A DNA stretch of 64,000 nucleotides from JAMDCX01 sp049977145 (GCA_049977145.1 JBMFGW010000001.1:35095-99094); one strand, 5' to 3'. Positions 53,806-63,360 are shown, counted from the first letter of the stretch. Program-made: numbers and translations. Notes: generated by a model not told the origin, from the letters alone.

Positions 53806-53916
53806 TGTCCCCCTCTGGCAGATCATCGCCCGTGTGATCGATCAAGGCTCGCAGCTCTCGGCGGTACGTCTGGCTTCCACCGCCGCGCGCATCCAGGCCG
53901 TGGCGCTCAGAATGGG
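53806..53916 (+). pseudogene. Possible transposase N-terminal remnant
   Basis: The plus strand reads WQIIARVIDQGSQLSAVRLA followed by STAARIQAVALRMGY, resembling the opening of transposases whose N-terminus has the pattern RVxDxGSxLSAVRLA. It has no stop-free continuation of useful length and runs into the 3' end of the glycoside hydrolase gene on the other strand. The family (perhaps IS1634-like) is uncertain. Confidence 0.35.
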
Positions 53917-56900
53917 TTATCGTACGCTCAGCGATGGAGGCTCATTGGCCACACCAACACCCCAGTGCCGGTTCGGTTTTGGGCCGAGCATAAACTTAAG
54001 CGATCCGCCGTTTGCTATGGCCTTCTGGTTGAACCAGCATGCGCTATGACGTACTCGATCAATCCAGACGCTCTGAACGTACGTGTTGGCCGTGGTGGCA
54101 TCCGGCGCCGTGATGGTGAATTCGCGTCCATGATAAGGGGGTCGCAGGTGGATGGTGACGTTTTTGAATACGGGGCTTGCCAGCACGAATGTCCCGCTCG
54201 CGGGGTCTACCGGATAAAAGCCCATCATTGCTAAAACCGCCCAGGACGACATTTCGCCACAGTCGTCATTGCCAGGGATGCCGTTAGGAGAAACCGTGTA
54301 GTATTTCCGCAAAAGCCGCCGGACAACCGACTGCGTTTTCCATGGCTCGCCAGAGAAGTTGAACTCGAAGGGAGCTTCCAGGTCCGGCTCGTTGTAGGGG
54401 TTATAACACCCTGGGGACCCCGCCTCCGCCGGCAGCTCTCCAACCATCTTATTCGACCCGCCATGTATGGCCGTTAGCTGGGTCATCTGCCCCTTAAAAA
54501 AAGCGTTGAGGCGGTGGTTGAATCGCTCCCGCCCGACCGCATTTACCAACCACGATAGATCGCACGGAGCGAGCCATTGGTATTGCAATGCTGATCCTTC
54601 CACAAACCCATGGCCTTGTAGAAGCGAGAACGGCTGTCTCCAGCCGCCGTTGGATAGTCGTGGCCGGAAAAACCCAACTGCCGGGTCAAACACGTTGCGA
54701 TAATAGAGCGCTCGCTTGAATAGAATATTTGCATCGTGCGTTTTTCCTAACGCTTTTGCCAAGTAATAAAGCGATGCATACGCGATACAATCTTCCTGAA
54801 TCTGAGATACTGAGCCATAACTTTCATAATTGTCCGGATCATAGTGTAATTTGTTGATCCAGTTGATATTGCTTTCACCGGCATAGGGACGCTCCTTGGT
54901 AACCAAGCACTCTTTACCCAACCCCGCCCAGGCAACACGCACATCCGCCGGTTTTATATGGCCAGAGAACGGTGCCCGCGTTGCGTCTTTGAACATGCCC
55001 CGCCAGGCCGCTTTGATATTGAAGCCATGCAGTCCATCCAAATAGGCTGTACACATTACGGTACTCAGCGGGCTGCCGCACATGACGTTGGTGTAATGGT
55101 TAATCTGCGGCCATCGCGGCACCCAACCACCCTGTTCGTAATCCAACACAATAGACTGACACATATCCTCCACGCGCCGCGGCGCGATTAATGCCAGCAG
55201 GGGCATTTCACTGCGGTAAATATCCCACCCGGAATAGTTGCAATAAAACTGATGCCCTGCCGCGACATGGTGTATCTTTCCATCAAAGCCCAGATACTGT
55301 CCATCGGCATCGCTGAAAAGACTGGGCATCAACAGGCTGTGGTATAGGGCCGTGTAAAAGACTTCGCGCTGCGGCATGGAACCGCCGGTAACGCGGATGA
55401 CATCCAGCGCTTTATTCCAAGTTGCGTCGGCTGCATTTCGGACACAAGTGAAACTTTTATCGCCCACCTCCTGGTGCAGATTGTTTTCAGCGCCAGCCAA
55501 ATTCACATAGGAAATGCCAACCTTCACCGTTATAGCCCGCGTATGAGCGGTTTTGGGCCAACTTGTATACGCACCAATCCACTGGCCCAATTTGGTTTGT
55601 TGCGCAGATCGTGACTTCGCGTCAACCTTGCCAATGCCGTTCTTACCGTTCCAGATTCCACTGGATTCGAATGGCTCGCTGAACTTCATCACAAAATACA
55701 CCGTGTAGGTCTGCCAGTTGCCGCAGAAGCAGTGGTTCGTCACCTGGCCTGTTATCACATGGTTGTTGACCAGTTGAATCTTCGCACCAACGGTTTCGTT
55801 GAGAGTGTGGCTAATCGGTACCAACACATTGGCCCGCTTGCCCGCTGGAAACACGAAGCGCGCCAAGCCGCAGCGATCCGTTGACGTAAGATTGACCTGA
55901 ATTCCCCACCGCTGGAGAATCACCTGATAATATCCCGGCGAGGCTGACTCGAGCTTATGGGAATACGACGATTGAAAATTCTTAATCTGAGTGTGTACCG
56001 CCCCGGTTGTGGCTGTGAAGAATACCTCCCCGGAACTCGGTGCGCCAGAGCCACTCATGTGCGTCATACTGAAGCCCTGAATATCCGGCTGATAGTAGTG
56101 GTAGCCCACCCCGTTCGATTCCGTATCCGGGCTTAATTGCACCATGCCGAATGGCATTGATGCACCCGGAAAGCAATTGATGCTGCCGCCGGGGCCTGTG
56201 CCAGTTCCGATGAATGGATCGACATATCCTATCGGGTACTCGTCGTGGTCTTTCGTGACAGGCTTCACATCGCCCTTTATTTCCAACACAACCACGCTGG
56301 CCACCGGATCCGGTGCGGCGGCTGGTAGATACACCAGTTGGCCGTCGATCCCGGATGCCGCTTGCAACTTGAGGTATGGATTAGCCAGCAAATAGGCTTT
56401 GGTAATCACATTGCGCATGGGCACGACCAAGGTGCGATTCTTTGGCCACTTGGTCACTTCTAAAAACAGCTTTCCGGGCTTTTGGGTGGCGTAGCCATAC
56501 GGCAGCGCTTTGGCAAACGGTGTGCGATGCGAGCCATAAATGGCTTCACCATTCACCTTCAGCCATTTTCCTATCGCCAACAGGCGATCTACTTCAGGCT
56601 TCGGTATAACACCTTTGGCGGTGGGACCGACATTGAGCAGGAAATTGCCGCCGCCGCTGGCACAATGGATCAAATGATGAATCAGCGTGGCAGAAGATTT
56701 CCAATCATGATCCCATGAAACATATCCCCATGTATTGTTGATGGTCATGCACGTCTCCCATGGGCCGGGTAGCCCCCGCACCGGAATATTCTGCTCCGGG
56801 GTCATGTAATCCCCATAACCAAAACCGATGCGCGCGTTGAGAATTACTGTGGGATCAATCCGGCGGATGTGAAAATAGAGCGCCTTGGCGTCCGCCCGGC

Positions 56901-57660
56901 TCCATCCATGCATCCATTCGCCGTCAAACCAGATGAGGTTGGTGTGATATTGCTTGATCAACTCACTGGTTTGCCGCTCCACATAATGCAGATAATCCAA
57001 ATTTTTACCCGGTTTGAACTGTGTGGGATTATAAATATGCCGAGCTGGATTGGCACCCGCCTGGTCCGGGCTGTGCCAGTCCATAATGGAATAATAGGTG
57101 CAGAATCGGATGCCCTGCTTCCGGCAAGCCTTGGATAACAGCGCCATCGGATCGGTATGCCATGGAGTACCATCCACCACATTGTAATCGGTGGCCTTGG
57201 TATTAAACATACAAAATCCGTCATGATGCTTGGTCGTAATAACGATGTATTTCATGCCAGCGCGGCGGGCGATTTTAATCCATTGACTGGCGTTAAAATC
57301 AACCGGATTAAACCGCTTTGCCAAAATCGCGTACCGCCTCCGGCTAATCCGCGCGTTGTTCATAATCCACTCCCCGCCTCCCGGGACTTTTTTGCCATCC
57401 CAGACGCCGCCCGGAATCGAGTAGAGTCCCCAATGGATGAACATGCCAAAGCGGGCTTTTCTCCACCATTTCATATCGGCGGTGTGCAACTTATCCTTGG
57501 CGGGTGGCATTTTTCTCTTGGCTTCCCACCACGGTGTAGGGGTCGCTCCAGCAGCAGTATTTGCCGATGCGGCATGCGTGGGGCGAGCAGATACTATACA
57601 CGCCAAAATCACCCATGCGGACACTAACGCTAAAAAAACCGCTTTCCCTGGCGTCATCAT
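53917..57660 (-). CDS. Secreted GH29 (alpha-L-fucosidase) - GH92 (alpha-mannosidase) fusion
   Basis: 1247 residues. A signal peptide spans about 1-30. Residues 55-390 are a GH29 fucosidase: WWRKARFGMFIHWGLYS, YIVITTKHHDGFCMFNTK and the nucleophile D246 in LIWFDGEW. A small beta domain follows to about 460. From 479 (VDPFIGTGTGPGGSINCFPG) to the end is a GH92 enzyme with HMSGSGAPSSGEV, SGWDIYRSEMPLL and the calcium/catalytic GNDDCGEMSSW motif. GH92 enzymes are exo-alpha-mannosidases. One polypeptide would thus remove both fucose and mannose from a glycan. CGGAG precedes two adjacent ATGs. The last codons overlap transposase debris on the other strand, so the very C-terminus may be altered. Confidence 0.93.
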   Translation of the reverse strand: MMTPGKAVFLALVSAWVILACIVSARPTHAASANTAAGATPTPWWEAKRKMPPAKDKLHTADMKWWRKARFGMFIHWGLYSIPGGVWDGKKVPGGGEWIMNNARISRRRYAILAKRFNPVDFNASQWIKIARRAGMKYIVITTKHHDGFCMFNTKATDYNVVDGTPWHTDPMALLSKACRKQGIRFCTYYSIMDWHSPDQAGANPARHIYNPTQFKPGKNLDYLHYVERQTSELIKQYHTNLIWFDGEWMHGWSRADAKALYFHIRRIDPTVILNARIGFGYGDYMTPEQNIPVRGLPGPWETCMTINNTWGYVSWDHDWKSSATLIHHLIHCASGGGNFLLNVGPTAKGVIPKPEVDRLLAIGKWLKVNGEAIYGSHRTPFAKALPYGYATQKPGKLFLEVTKWPKNRTLVVPMRNVITKAYLLANPYLKLQAASGIDGQLVYLPAAAPDPVASVVVLEIKGDVKPVTKDHDEYPIGYVDPFIGTGTGPGGSINCFPGASMPFGMVQLSPDTESNGVGYHYYQPDIQGFSMTHMSGSGAPSSGEVFFTATTGAVHTQIKNFQSSYSHKLESASPGYYQVILQRWGIQVNLTSTDRCGLARFVFPAGKRANVLVPISHTLNETVGAKIQLVNNHVITGQVTNHCFCGNWQTYTVYFVMKFSEPFESSGIWNGKNGIGKVDAKSRSAQQTKLGQWIGAYTSWPKTAHTRAITVKVGISYVNLAGAENNLHQEVGDKSFTCVRNAADATWNKALDVIRVTGGSMPQREVFYTALYHSLLMPSLFSDADGQYLGFDGKIHHVAAGHQFYCNYSGWDIYRSEMPLLALIAPRRVEDMCQSIVLDYEQGGWVPRWPQINHYTNVMCGSPLSTVMCTAYLDGLHGFNIKAAWRGMFKDATRAPFSGHIKPADVRVAWAGLGKECLVTKERPYAGESNINWINKLHYDPDNYESYGSVSQIQEDCIAYASLYYLAKALGKTHDANILFKRALYYRNVFDPAVGFFRPRLSNGGWRQPFSLLQGHGFVEGSALQYQWLAPCDLSWLVNAVGRERFNHRLNAFFKGQMTQLTAIHGGSNKMVGELPAEAGSPGCYNPYNEPDLEAPFEFNFSGEPWKTQSVVRRLLRKYYTVSPNGIPGNDDCGEMSSWAVLAMMGFYPVDPASGTFVLASPVFKNVTIHLRPPYHGREFTITAPDATTANTYVQSVWIDRVRHSACWFNQKAIANGGSLKFMLGPKPNRHWGVGVANEPPSLSVR

Positions 57661-57705
57661 TGCTCCGTTATACCGTTAGAACACGATCCATTCGTAACAC
57701 TTACA

Positions 57706-60459
57706 CTAATTCCCAACCGGGCCGCAATCGATATACCCGATGTAGCATTCCTGCCCGATCTTCCCCTCATTGATAAACCCCAACCACGTGAGAATGTTGA
57801 ACTCCGTGGCCGCGGGGATTTGAATCTGCCTGGATGCCAACTCTTTGCCCGCTAGGCTCAAAGTTATCTGGTATTCCCGACATGAAGTCTCCGCCCTGTA
57901 GTCATACTGAATCAGAACGTCCATCCATTTGTCCAACGGTGTCGTCCCGACCGAAATACCATTGGCGACAACGCTCCCGTCCGCCCCAAATATGACGCTA
58001 GGCCCCGTAATATACGGGTTGTTTTGCCAATCCCTTAGCTCTGCGCGAAGCGTTGTCCCGTTATGTTCCGGAATCAAAATTGAAAACTTCAGGAGGAGAT
58101 CACACCGTCGTATCCACGGCTGATAATAGGTGTAGGTAACCGCTTGAGGGCCAAAGCGAAGCGACGTCTGCCCCGTAATTTCAGTAGGCGCTGCGATGCT
58201 GTTGCCGTCGCCCCAAGAGGTCGCCCCATAGGGATAATCTCCGAACTTCTCACGCTGAAATGTCGCGTGCACCGCCTGCCCGTTTGGCATCGGGCAGGGT
58301 GTGCGGTCCGCGATCGGCAATGGTTCAACCGCCGCGGGCAATACTCGCCAGGCGGCAGGGCCGTACAATCCAATATTATTGGTTTGGATGGGGCGGAATC
58401 CAATCTGATTCGCAGGGGATCCCGCCTCCGCCCAAATAGAGCCGTTGGCTATATGCAACCCCGGCGCGGCGGCAAACGAGTTAGCATCTTGCCCACCGGC
58501 CTGCCATTGCTTAAAACTATTGCCATGAATCGTCGGGGCTGTTCCCCGGAAACTCCAATATACGTTGTGGTTGAATCGCCACCCCGCGTTGCTGTATTTC
58601 GGCAGTACATTTTCGCCATTCACCACGACCACGTTATGCTCAAATATCAAGCTCAACGAAATGCGCCTTCCGAATGTGTCGGTATCCCGCTCAATCTGCA
58701 ACCCATAGGTATCGTCCAAAAGATTATTTAATACCTGATTTTTTGACCCGTAGTTAAGCAGCAGCCCCATCCCGTCGACTCTCTGAACGATGTTATCCTC
58801 TAAAAGAATGTGTGAACTTCCCTCGTCGAGGTATAGGCCGTTGAACATTCGTTGGGAATTATACGGTACCAAACCGGATAGCCAATTGTTCCTTAACACC
58901 GTCCCGGGAGAAACCCCCAGCGTATAAATGCCGCCACCATCGCTTAGGACGCCATTGCCTAAACTATATATGCGATTAAATTCCACGATGTTTCGCACGG
59001 CTGGACTTGGAGTCGTGGCCCAGTTCCAACCGACGCTGACGCCTGTATAATATAAATTCATAATAACATTGTGGCTGATGCGATTATCGCTGGCGTGACC
59101 AATCCAAACGCCACATGCTTGTGGAAACAGCTTGCCATTGTCATGGATAAAATTATTGTCAATCAGGCATGCAGCGGTAAATCGTGCAGCGGTAGGCAGT
59201 TTGTAATAATCCGAAATGGGACAATCCAAACCAAGATACACCCCTCCGCCGCCCATATCATGAATATGGCATTGCTGGATGGCTATACCCTCACTGGCCC
59301 CCATAAACCGAATTCCGTGCTCGCCGCAGTGGCATAAGTCACAATCCAGAATTCTTATATTTCTAGCGCCATGTCCGAAAATGGCCGCCTCCCAACCATG
59401 TGTTGCGGATTGATTGTCGTTTGCCAAGCGATCTCGGGACACCGTACAAGCCGAGTGCTGCAAAGACAAGCCCTTGACTGTAACGTGTTGAACGTAAGCG
59501 TTGCGTTCCGGGGAACCCCGAAACTCGATGAGGTGTCTAAGCACGGGAATAACCACGCTAAATTTAGCCAGGCGGTCACCAGTATCCGGCTTATATAGGA
59601 TTTTTCCGGCAGGCCGGTCAAAGTACCACTGTCCCGGTTCTTTCAGTGCTTCGCGCACGTTGTCAATGTAAAAGCGTTGCCTTATCTCAAAAGTTCCAAA
59701 CTCATGCCCACTGTTCTGAAGATACACGGTGTCGGTCTTCGTATCAACCGACTGCACCCACTGACGCTCAGTGGTCCAGCTTTCAAAGGAGACTACCTCC
59801 ACGTCTCTTAGCGCGTGCCAATCTGGGCCAATCTGCCCTTTCTCAACATGGAAGGCCCTGTTGCGTAATTCCTGTTGTGCAACCAAGCCCGCCATGAAAT
59901 ACCAGTTTTTGCCCGGCAGTCGCGGGCGGTCTTTGCGTTGCCCCCCCACAAAGAGTTGGTTGATTGTCACAGTATCCATCGCTTCGGGGGCAGCTGCCTC
60001 CCATAATCCATCGGTGCGGGCTTTCCAGTTCTTGATCGTTATCCCGCCGGAAATGATCGGCTTTTCGCCGGGATAGGCGGTGATGATCAAGGGGGCTTCC
60101 GCAGTTCCGCAATCACCGGGGAAGAGTACAATGGTTTTTTTCAGCCCGTAAACGCCTCCACGTAGAACGATGCGGGTGGTTGATTTGAACTTGGCGGTGC
60201 GGTCCCGACTACGCACAATTTCTAGTGCCCGATGTATGCTGGCCACCGGGCCGTCTGATTGTGCTCCGTCGGCGTTGGGAATTGTTCCGCTCCAAGCGTC
60301 GTTACCGGATGGGCTGACATATATGGTAAATCCTACGAGTCCGGCGTCCGCGATTCCCGTCCGTGGTGACTGGCAACCACACAGCAATCCGGCGACAGTG
60401 GCGACCACCGTCTGGTTCCAAGCCCTTCGATTGATTTTGGTCACGCGATCAAGCCTCAT
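57706..60459 (-). CDS. Right-handed beta-helix lipoprotein (GH141-like)
   Basis: 917 residues from ATG 60459; a GTG at 60507 adds 16. The N-terminus has several arginines, a hydrophobic core and a lipobox (LLCGC). TIYVSPSGNDAWSGTIPNAD and GPVASIHRALEIVRS open the parallel beta-helix domain, followed by IVLRGGVYGLKKTIVLFPGD and many short repeats of strand-turn type (NIRILDCDLCHCGEHGIRFM, HIHDMGGGGVYLG, NRISHNVIMNLYYTGVSVGW) to about 620. The pattern is that of GH141 and related polysaccharide-active enzymes. The C-terminal 200 residues form a separate beta-rich domain. It lies 46 nt before the GH29-GH92 gene and should act on the same or a related glycan. Confidence 0.75.
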   Translation of the reverse strand: MRLDRVTKINRRAWNQTVVATVAGLLCGCQSPRTGIADAGLVGFTIYVSPSGNDAWSGTIPNADGAQSDGPVASIHRALEIVRSRDRTAKFKSTTRIVLRGGVYGLKKTIVLFPGDCGTAEAPLIITAYPGEKPIISGGITIKNWKARTDGLWEAAAPEAMDTVTINQLFVGGQRKDRPRLPGKNWYFMAGLVAQQELRNRAFHVEKGQIGPDWHALRDVEVVSFESWTTERQWVQSVDTKTDTVYLQNSGHEFGTFEIRQRFYIDNVREALKEPGQWYFDRPAGKILYKPDTGDRLAKFSVVIPVLRHLIEFRGSPERNAYVQHVTVKGLSLQHSACTVSRDRLANDNQSATHGWEAAIFGHGARNIRILDCDLCHCGEHGIRFMGASEGIAIQQCHIHDMGGGGVYLGLDCPISDYYKLPTAARFTAACLIDNNFIHDNGKLFPQACGVWIGHASDNRISHNVIMNLYYTGVSVGWNWATTPSPAVRNIVEFNRIYSLGNGVLSDGGGIYTLGVSPGTVLRNNWLSGLVPYNSQRMFNGLYLDEGSSHILLEDNIVQRVDGMGLLLNYGSKNQVLNNLLDDTYGLQIERDTDTFGRRISLSLIFEHNVVVVNGENVLPKYSNAGWRFNHNVYWSFRGTAPTIHGNSFKQWQAGGQDANSFAAAPGLHIANGSIWAEAGSPANQIGFRPIQTNNIGLYGPAAWRVLPAAVEPLPIADRTPCPMPNGQAVHATFQREKFGDYPYGATSWGDGNSIAAPTEITGQTSLRFGPQAVTYTYYQPWIRRCDLLLKFSILIPEHNGTTLRAELRDWQNNPYITGPSVIFGADGSVVANGISVGTTPLDKWMDVLIQYDYRAETSCREYQITLSLAGKELASRQIQIPAATEFNILTWLGFINEGKIGQECYIGYIDCGPVGN

Positions 60460-60577
60460 GCCATTATCCAGACGGTCTTTGGTCAGTACTGCCCGCAGCC
60501 GATTCACCGCCAGAACCGTCGGCGATCGGCGGGCAGGATACGGGCAGTTTCACTGCCCGCTCAGCGTTTGGGAGAAA

Positions 60578-61375
60578 TTATCTTTCCCTTGCCGCAGAAG
60601 CCAAGTCTCGCGCCGCGAATCCGCCTGGGGTAAATGTGAATATCTTCACGTCGTCAACACTGCAATATGCGGTCTGGATTCTCCGCTGCGAGCCAATCCA
60701 GAATCCATCCCCTCCCGCCGCCGGCGACGGAGGGTTTGGGCCGCCCTGGAAACTGGCGTAGGATTTTCCGTTTACATAGAGCTTGACCTTTTTGCTGGTC
60801 ACGACCAGTGCCAGGTTGACCCATTTACCGGGGACAATTCTTGCTCCTTTGATGAACGCCGTGCCGCCGAGAAGGCCGTCCCAGTGGCCATTTCGTTGTA
60901 TGATGCCCCATCCATTTTTTGCAGGGTTGCCATTGTACACAACCATTCGATCGCTAGCGTCCCTCGCCTTAACCCAAAGCTGAAGTCCAAAATCGTGAAT
61001 TAGTTTAATGCATGTCGCGCTAACCAGCGATTCGTACGCATCCCCGGTAAACTTTATGGCCACCGTGGAGCCAGGTGCGGCGTTTCCCGAGTAGATCGGC
61101 CCTTTTACGCCCACGCTATTCTGCAAATCAATTTTTGGACCCGTTCCCAGATCAGGCTGGCTATAATTGTGCCTACCCGGCGTGCCGTACCCACCCGGCG
61201 CATCGACCTGGCAACCAATCCTGTCCCCCTTGGCAGTATCCGTGGTCCCCATGTCCCAACGGTGTATCACATTCACCGCCGCTGTTGCGGGAATGGCTGG
61301 AAGGGTTAGGCTCAGCAGAGAAAAATATACTCCGAAAGCCACCCATTGAATACTGGCTCGTAGCGATAGACTCAC
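60578..61375 (-). CDS. Secreted LamG-like domain protein without PEP-CTERM
   Basis: About 265 residues. Start GTG 61375 is preferred because GGGAG lies 8-9 nt upstream; GTG 61402 is possible. A signal peptide ends near ATAAVNVIHRWDMG. The body is a concanavalin/LamG-type fold (FGLQLWVKARDASDRMVVYN, LVVTSKKVKLYVNGKSYASF, WIGSQRRIQTAYCSVDDVKI, FTFTPGGF). It is clearly paralogous to the protein encoded at 61506-62351 along its whole length but ends in AARDLASAARER with no sorting tail. It may bind glycans. A terminator separates it from its paralogue. Confidence 0.75.
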   Translation of the reverse strand: MSLSLRASIQWVAFGVYFSLLSLTLPAIPATAAVNVIHRWDMGTTDTAKGDRIGCQVDAPGGYGTPGRHNYSQPDLGTGPKIDLQNSVGVKGPIYSGNAAPGSTVAIKFTGDAYESLVSATCIKLIHDFGLQLWVKARDASDRMVVYNGNPAKNGWGIIQRNGHWDGLLGGTAFIKGARIVPGKWVNLALVVTSKKVKLYVNGKSYASFQGGPNPPSPAAGGDGFWIGSQRRIQTAYCSVDDVKIFTFTPGGFAARDLASAARER

Positions 61376-61455
61376 TTTGCCGCTCCCGTCGTATGTTCGC
61401 ACCAGGCCACTTGCGGAAATAAGAGCACCCGCAAATTACAACTTCAGATGGAACG

Positions 61456-61497
61456 TGAAAAAGTTGCCTGTGCGACTGGTATCGCGCAGGCAACTTG
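61456..61497 (-). terminator. Rho-independent terminator after the LamG/PEP-CTERM gene
   Basis: AAGTTGCCTGTGCGA (61461-61475) pairs with TCGCGCAGGCAACTT (61482-61496), 14 of 15 positions, with a 6-nt loop; on the minus strand it is followed by TTTTTCACG. It sits 9 nt after the stop of the gene at 61506. Confidence 0.8.
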
Positions 61498-61505
61498 GGA
61501 CACCT

Positions 61506-62351
61506 TTAGGCAACTCGCTTCCGTTGCAACAGCAGCAGGCCAACGACTCCCATTGCCAGCAGTGGCAGCGATGCCGGCTCTGGGACAGCCAAACCTGGCT
61601 CCGCCAAATCTGATGCCGAGAAAGCACCTGGTGCGAATGTGAACACTCGGACGTTGTCGACCGTGCTATAAGCTGTCTGGAGGCCTACATCTGATCCTAC
61701 ATAAAAGCCGAATCCGGAGCTATCCACAGTTGGGGCGACCGGCATGCTGTTAACGGTTGCGTACGCTAGTCCGTTGACGTAAAGCGTGGTCGCGTTCGAT
61801 TGGCCATCGACGACCAAGGCCAGATTCGTCCAAGTGCCCGGATTAATGGTTGGTCCATTTACAAACGCAACGCCACCGAGCAACCCATCCAAGTGTCCGC
61901 CGTACTCCACCAAGCCCCACCCATTGGAGCCAGAACTTCCATCGTAGGCAATCATGCGGTTATTAGTGTCAGTTGGGTCGACCCACAGTTGGAACCCGAA
62001 ATTTGACGTCAAATTAAAGGCACCTGCCGCCGTGAGAGATTGCCCGGCGTCGCCTGTAAATTGCACCGCAACCGAGTTTCCTGGTGCGGCATTACTGGTA
62101 TAAATTGGCCCAGTATACAGGCCGCTTCCACCCAACTCATTGCTTAAATTCACTGCGTTGGCCCCGCCAACCAGATCGGTCTGACTGCCACCAACCGGCA
62201 ACTGCTGCCCGATGACATTGCCATTTCCACCGGCAACTTCGGATGCCCCCATGTCCCATTGATGGATAACGACAATTGACGCCATTGCCGGTACCGCCGC
62301 CGACATAACGACGGCTAGGGCAGAACAACTCATTAGTGTATACCTACTCAT
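61506..62351 (-). CDS. Secreted LamG-domain protein with PEP-CTERM sorting tail
   Basis: 281 residues. Signal peptide to about residue 24 (PAMASIVVIHQWDMG), a LamG-like beta-sandwich (FGFQLWVDPTDTNNRMIAYD, NLALVVDGQSNATTLYVNG, TAYSTVDNVRVFTFAPGAF) and a C-terminal VPEPASLPLLAMGVVGLLLL plus QRKRVA, the PEP-CTERM motif, membrane helix and basic end that exosortase recognises. AGGAGC precedes the ATG. It is transcribed alone, ending at a terminator. The exosortase itself is not in the window. Confidence 0.9.
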   Translation of the reverse strand: MSRYTLMSCSALAVVMSAAVPAMASIVVIHQWDMGASEVAGGNGNVIGQQLPVGGSQTDLVGGANAVNLSNELGGSGLYTGPIYTSNAAPGNSVAVQFTGDAGQSLTAAGAFNLTSNFGFQLWVDPTDTNNRMIAYDGSSGSNGWGLVEYGGHLDGLLGGVAFVNGPTINPGTWTNLALVVDGQSNATTLYVNGLAYATVNSMPVAPTVDSSGFGFYVGSDVGLQTAYSTVDNVRVFTFAPGAFSASDLAEPGLAVPEPASLPLLAMGVVGLLLLQRKRVA

Positions 62352-62474
62352 AACTTGCTCCTAAAAAAGCATGAACAAAACTTAGCTTGCACAACATATG
62401 CAAACTTTACTGGGCATTCGGTCACTGCGGGCCGAGGTACTCCCGACACAGGTGCCGAACATAAAGGTCTCGCC

Positions 62475-62697
62475 TCACCAACCTCCGTTTCCACTCCAGA
62501 AGGGGGAAAGGTAATTGTTCCCTCCCGCCGGAATTTTTGCCGTGTCTATTGTTTCCGCGTGACCGTCAAAGAAAACAAAATTGGCTAATCCTGTGCCGTT
62601 GGTTCGGCCTAGCAAGCCATGCACCGGATCTGGCCAGTCTGGACCGCCCGGCCCGCCTCCGGGAGACAATACATTCCACGTAAAGAGACTAGGAGCC
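62475..62697 (-). pseudogene. Truncated DUF1559 / H-X9-DG prepilin-like protein (C-terminus)
   Basis: The minus frame reads APSLFTWNVLSPGGGPGG, then HGLLGRTNGTGLANFVFFDG followed by HAETIDTAKIPAGGNN. The H-x9-...-DGH arrangement is the C-terminal signature of the planctomycete DUF1559 pseudopilin family. The conserved N-terminal pilin helix and body are missing; homology stops near 62697, where insertion-sequence DNA begins. It is a broken gene. Confidence 0.75.
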
Positions 62698-63214
62698 TGT
62701 CCGTGTAATGATTTTTGGGGCACCGAATAAATTTTTCATTATTTTCAGTTGCGGCTTAAAATATTTGGGCGGTCCTATTTTTTTCCATCAATGGTAAAAA
62801 TAAGATTAAATATTGTATCGGTGGCCATTTTTATGAGGCCGACGGCTGTTTTCCCGCCCGTTGCGTCACGCACTGCTGATCTGCGAAGCCCGGAAGAGCT
62901 TCCGCAGGTTAAAGCTCAGACAGATCAACTGCCATTCGCCCCGCATCTTTCGCATTCCGCGCAGCAGGAATTGTCGGCATCCCATGGCCTGCTTGATCTG
63001 CCCGAACACCGGTTCGACTATCGCTTTGCGCCGGGCGTAGATGGCCTTACCCTCAAGCGTCCTTAGCTTCCGGGCCATACGCTCCTTTATGCTCAGGTGT
63101 TCCGAAACAGGTCCGCAGGGAGCCGATGGCAGTTGCTCTCCGTGCTTGAGCCGCCCGGTCGCCACATAGGCATCAATCCCCTGCCGCTCCAGCCATTGAA
63201 CATTCTCTTCACTG
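62698..63214 (-). mobile_element. IS1182-type insertion sequence remnant (C-terminal transposase part)
   Basis: The minus strand from 63214 to the stop at 62866 encodes NVQWLERQGIDAYVATGR, KHGEQ, RTLEGKAIYARRKAIVEPVF, GQIKQAMGCRQFLLRG and RGEWQLICLSFNLRKLF, the C-terminal part of IS1182-family transposases, including the final catalytic glutamate in VEPVFGQIK. The N-terminal two thirds are absent: the frame ends at a MITE copy at 63215. The downstream 170 bp to about 62698 are non-coding end sequence. It inserted into a DUF1559 gene. Confidence 0.8.
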
Positions 63215-63345
63215 GTAACCGTTCACGCACGATGTTTTTGGCGTACCCGCCACGCGTAACGGTACCCCGAGCCGCGACCGTAAGGGAGTGGTACCGCCGT
63301 GCACGCATACCGAGTTCGGAATGCCGAAAGGCCGTGAACGGCTAC
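63215..63345. mobile_element. MITE-like element, full copy in inverted orientation
   Basis: 131 bp. Its reverse complement matches the copy at 11654-11783 end to end, with terminal GTAACCGTTCACG at the left and GTGAACGGCTAC at the right. It sits at the broken edge of the IS1182 transposase. No target duplication is visible, so one flank was rearranged after insertion. Confidence 0.8.
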
Positions 63346-63360
63346 AGGTATAGAAACCTG

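Noticed and set aside
53438..53837. Open frames on both strands between 53.4 and 53.8 kb
   Set aside because: They are proline/arginine-rich on one strand and glycine-rich on the other and lie in GC-rich mobile-element debris; no family match.
60170..61003. A 277-codon plus-strand frame across the beta-helix and LamG genes
   Set aside because: Antisense to two well-supported minus-strand genes; arginine- and serine-rich composition typical of shadow frames.
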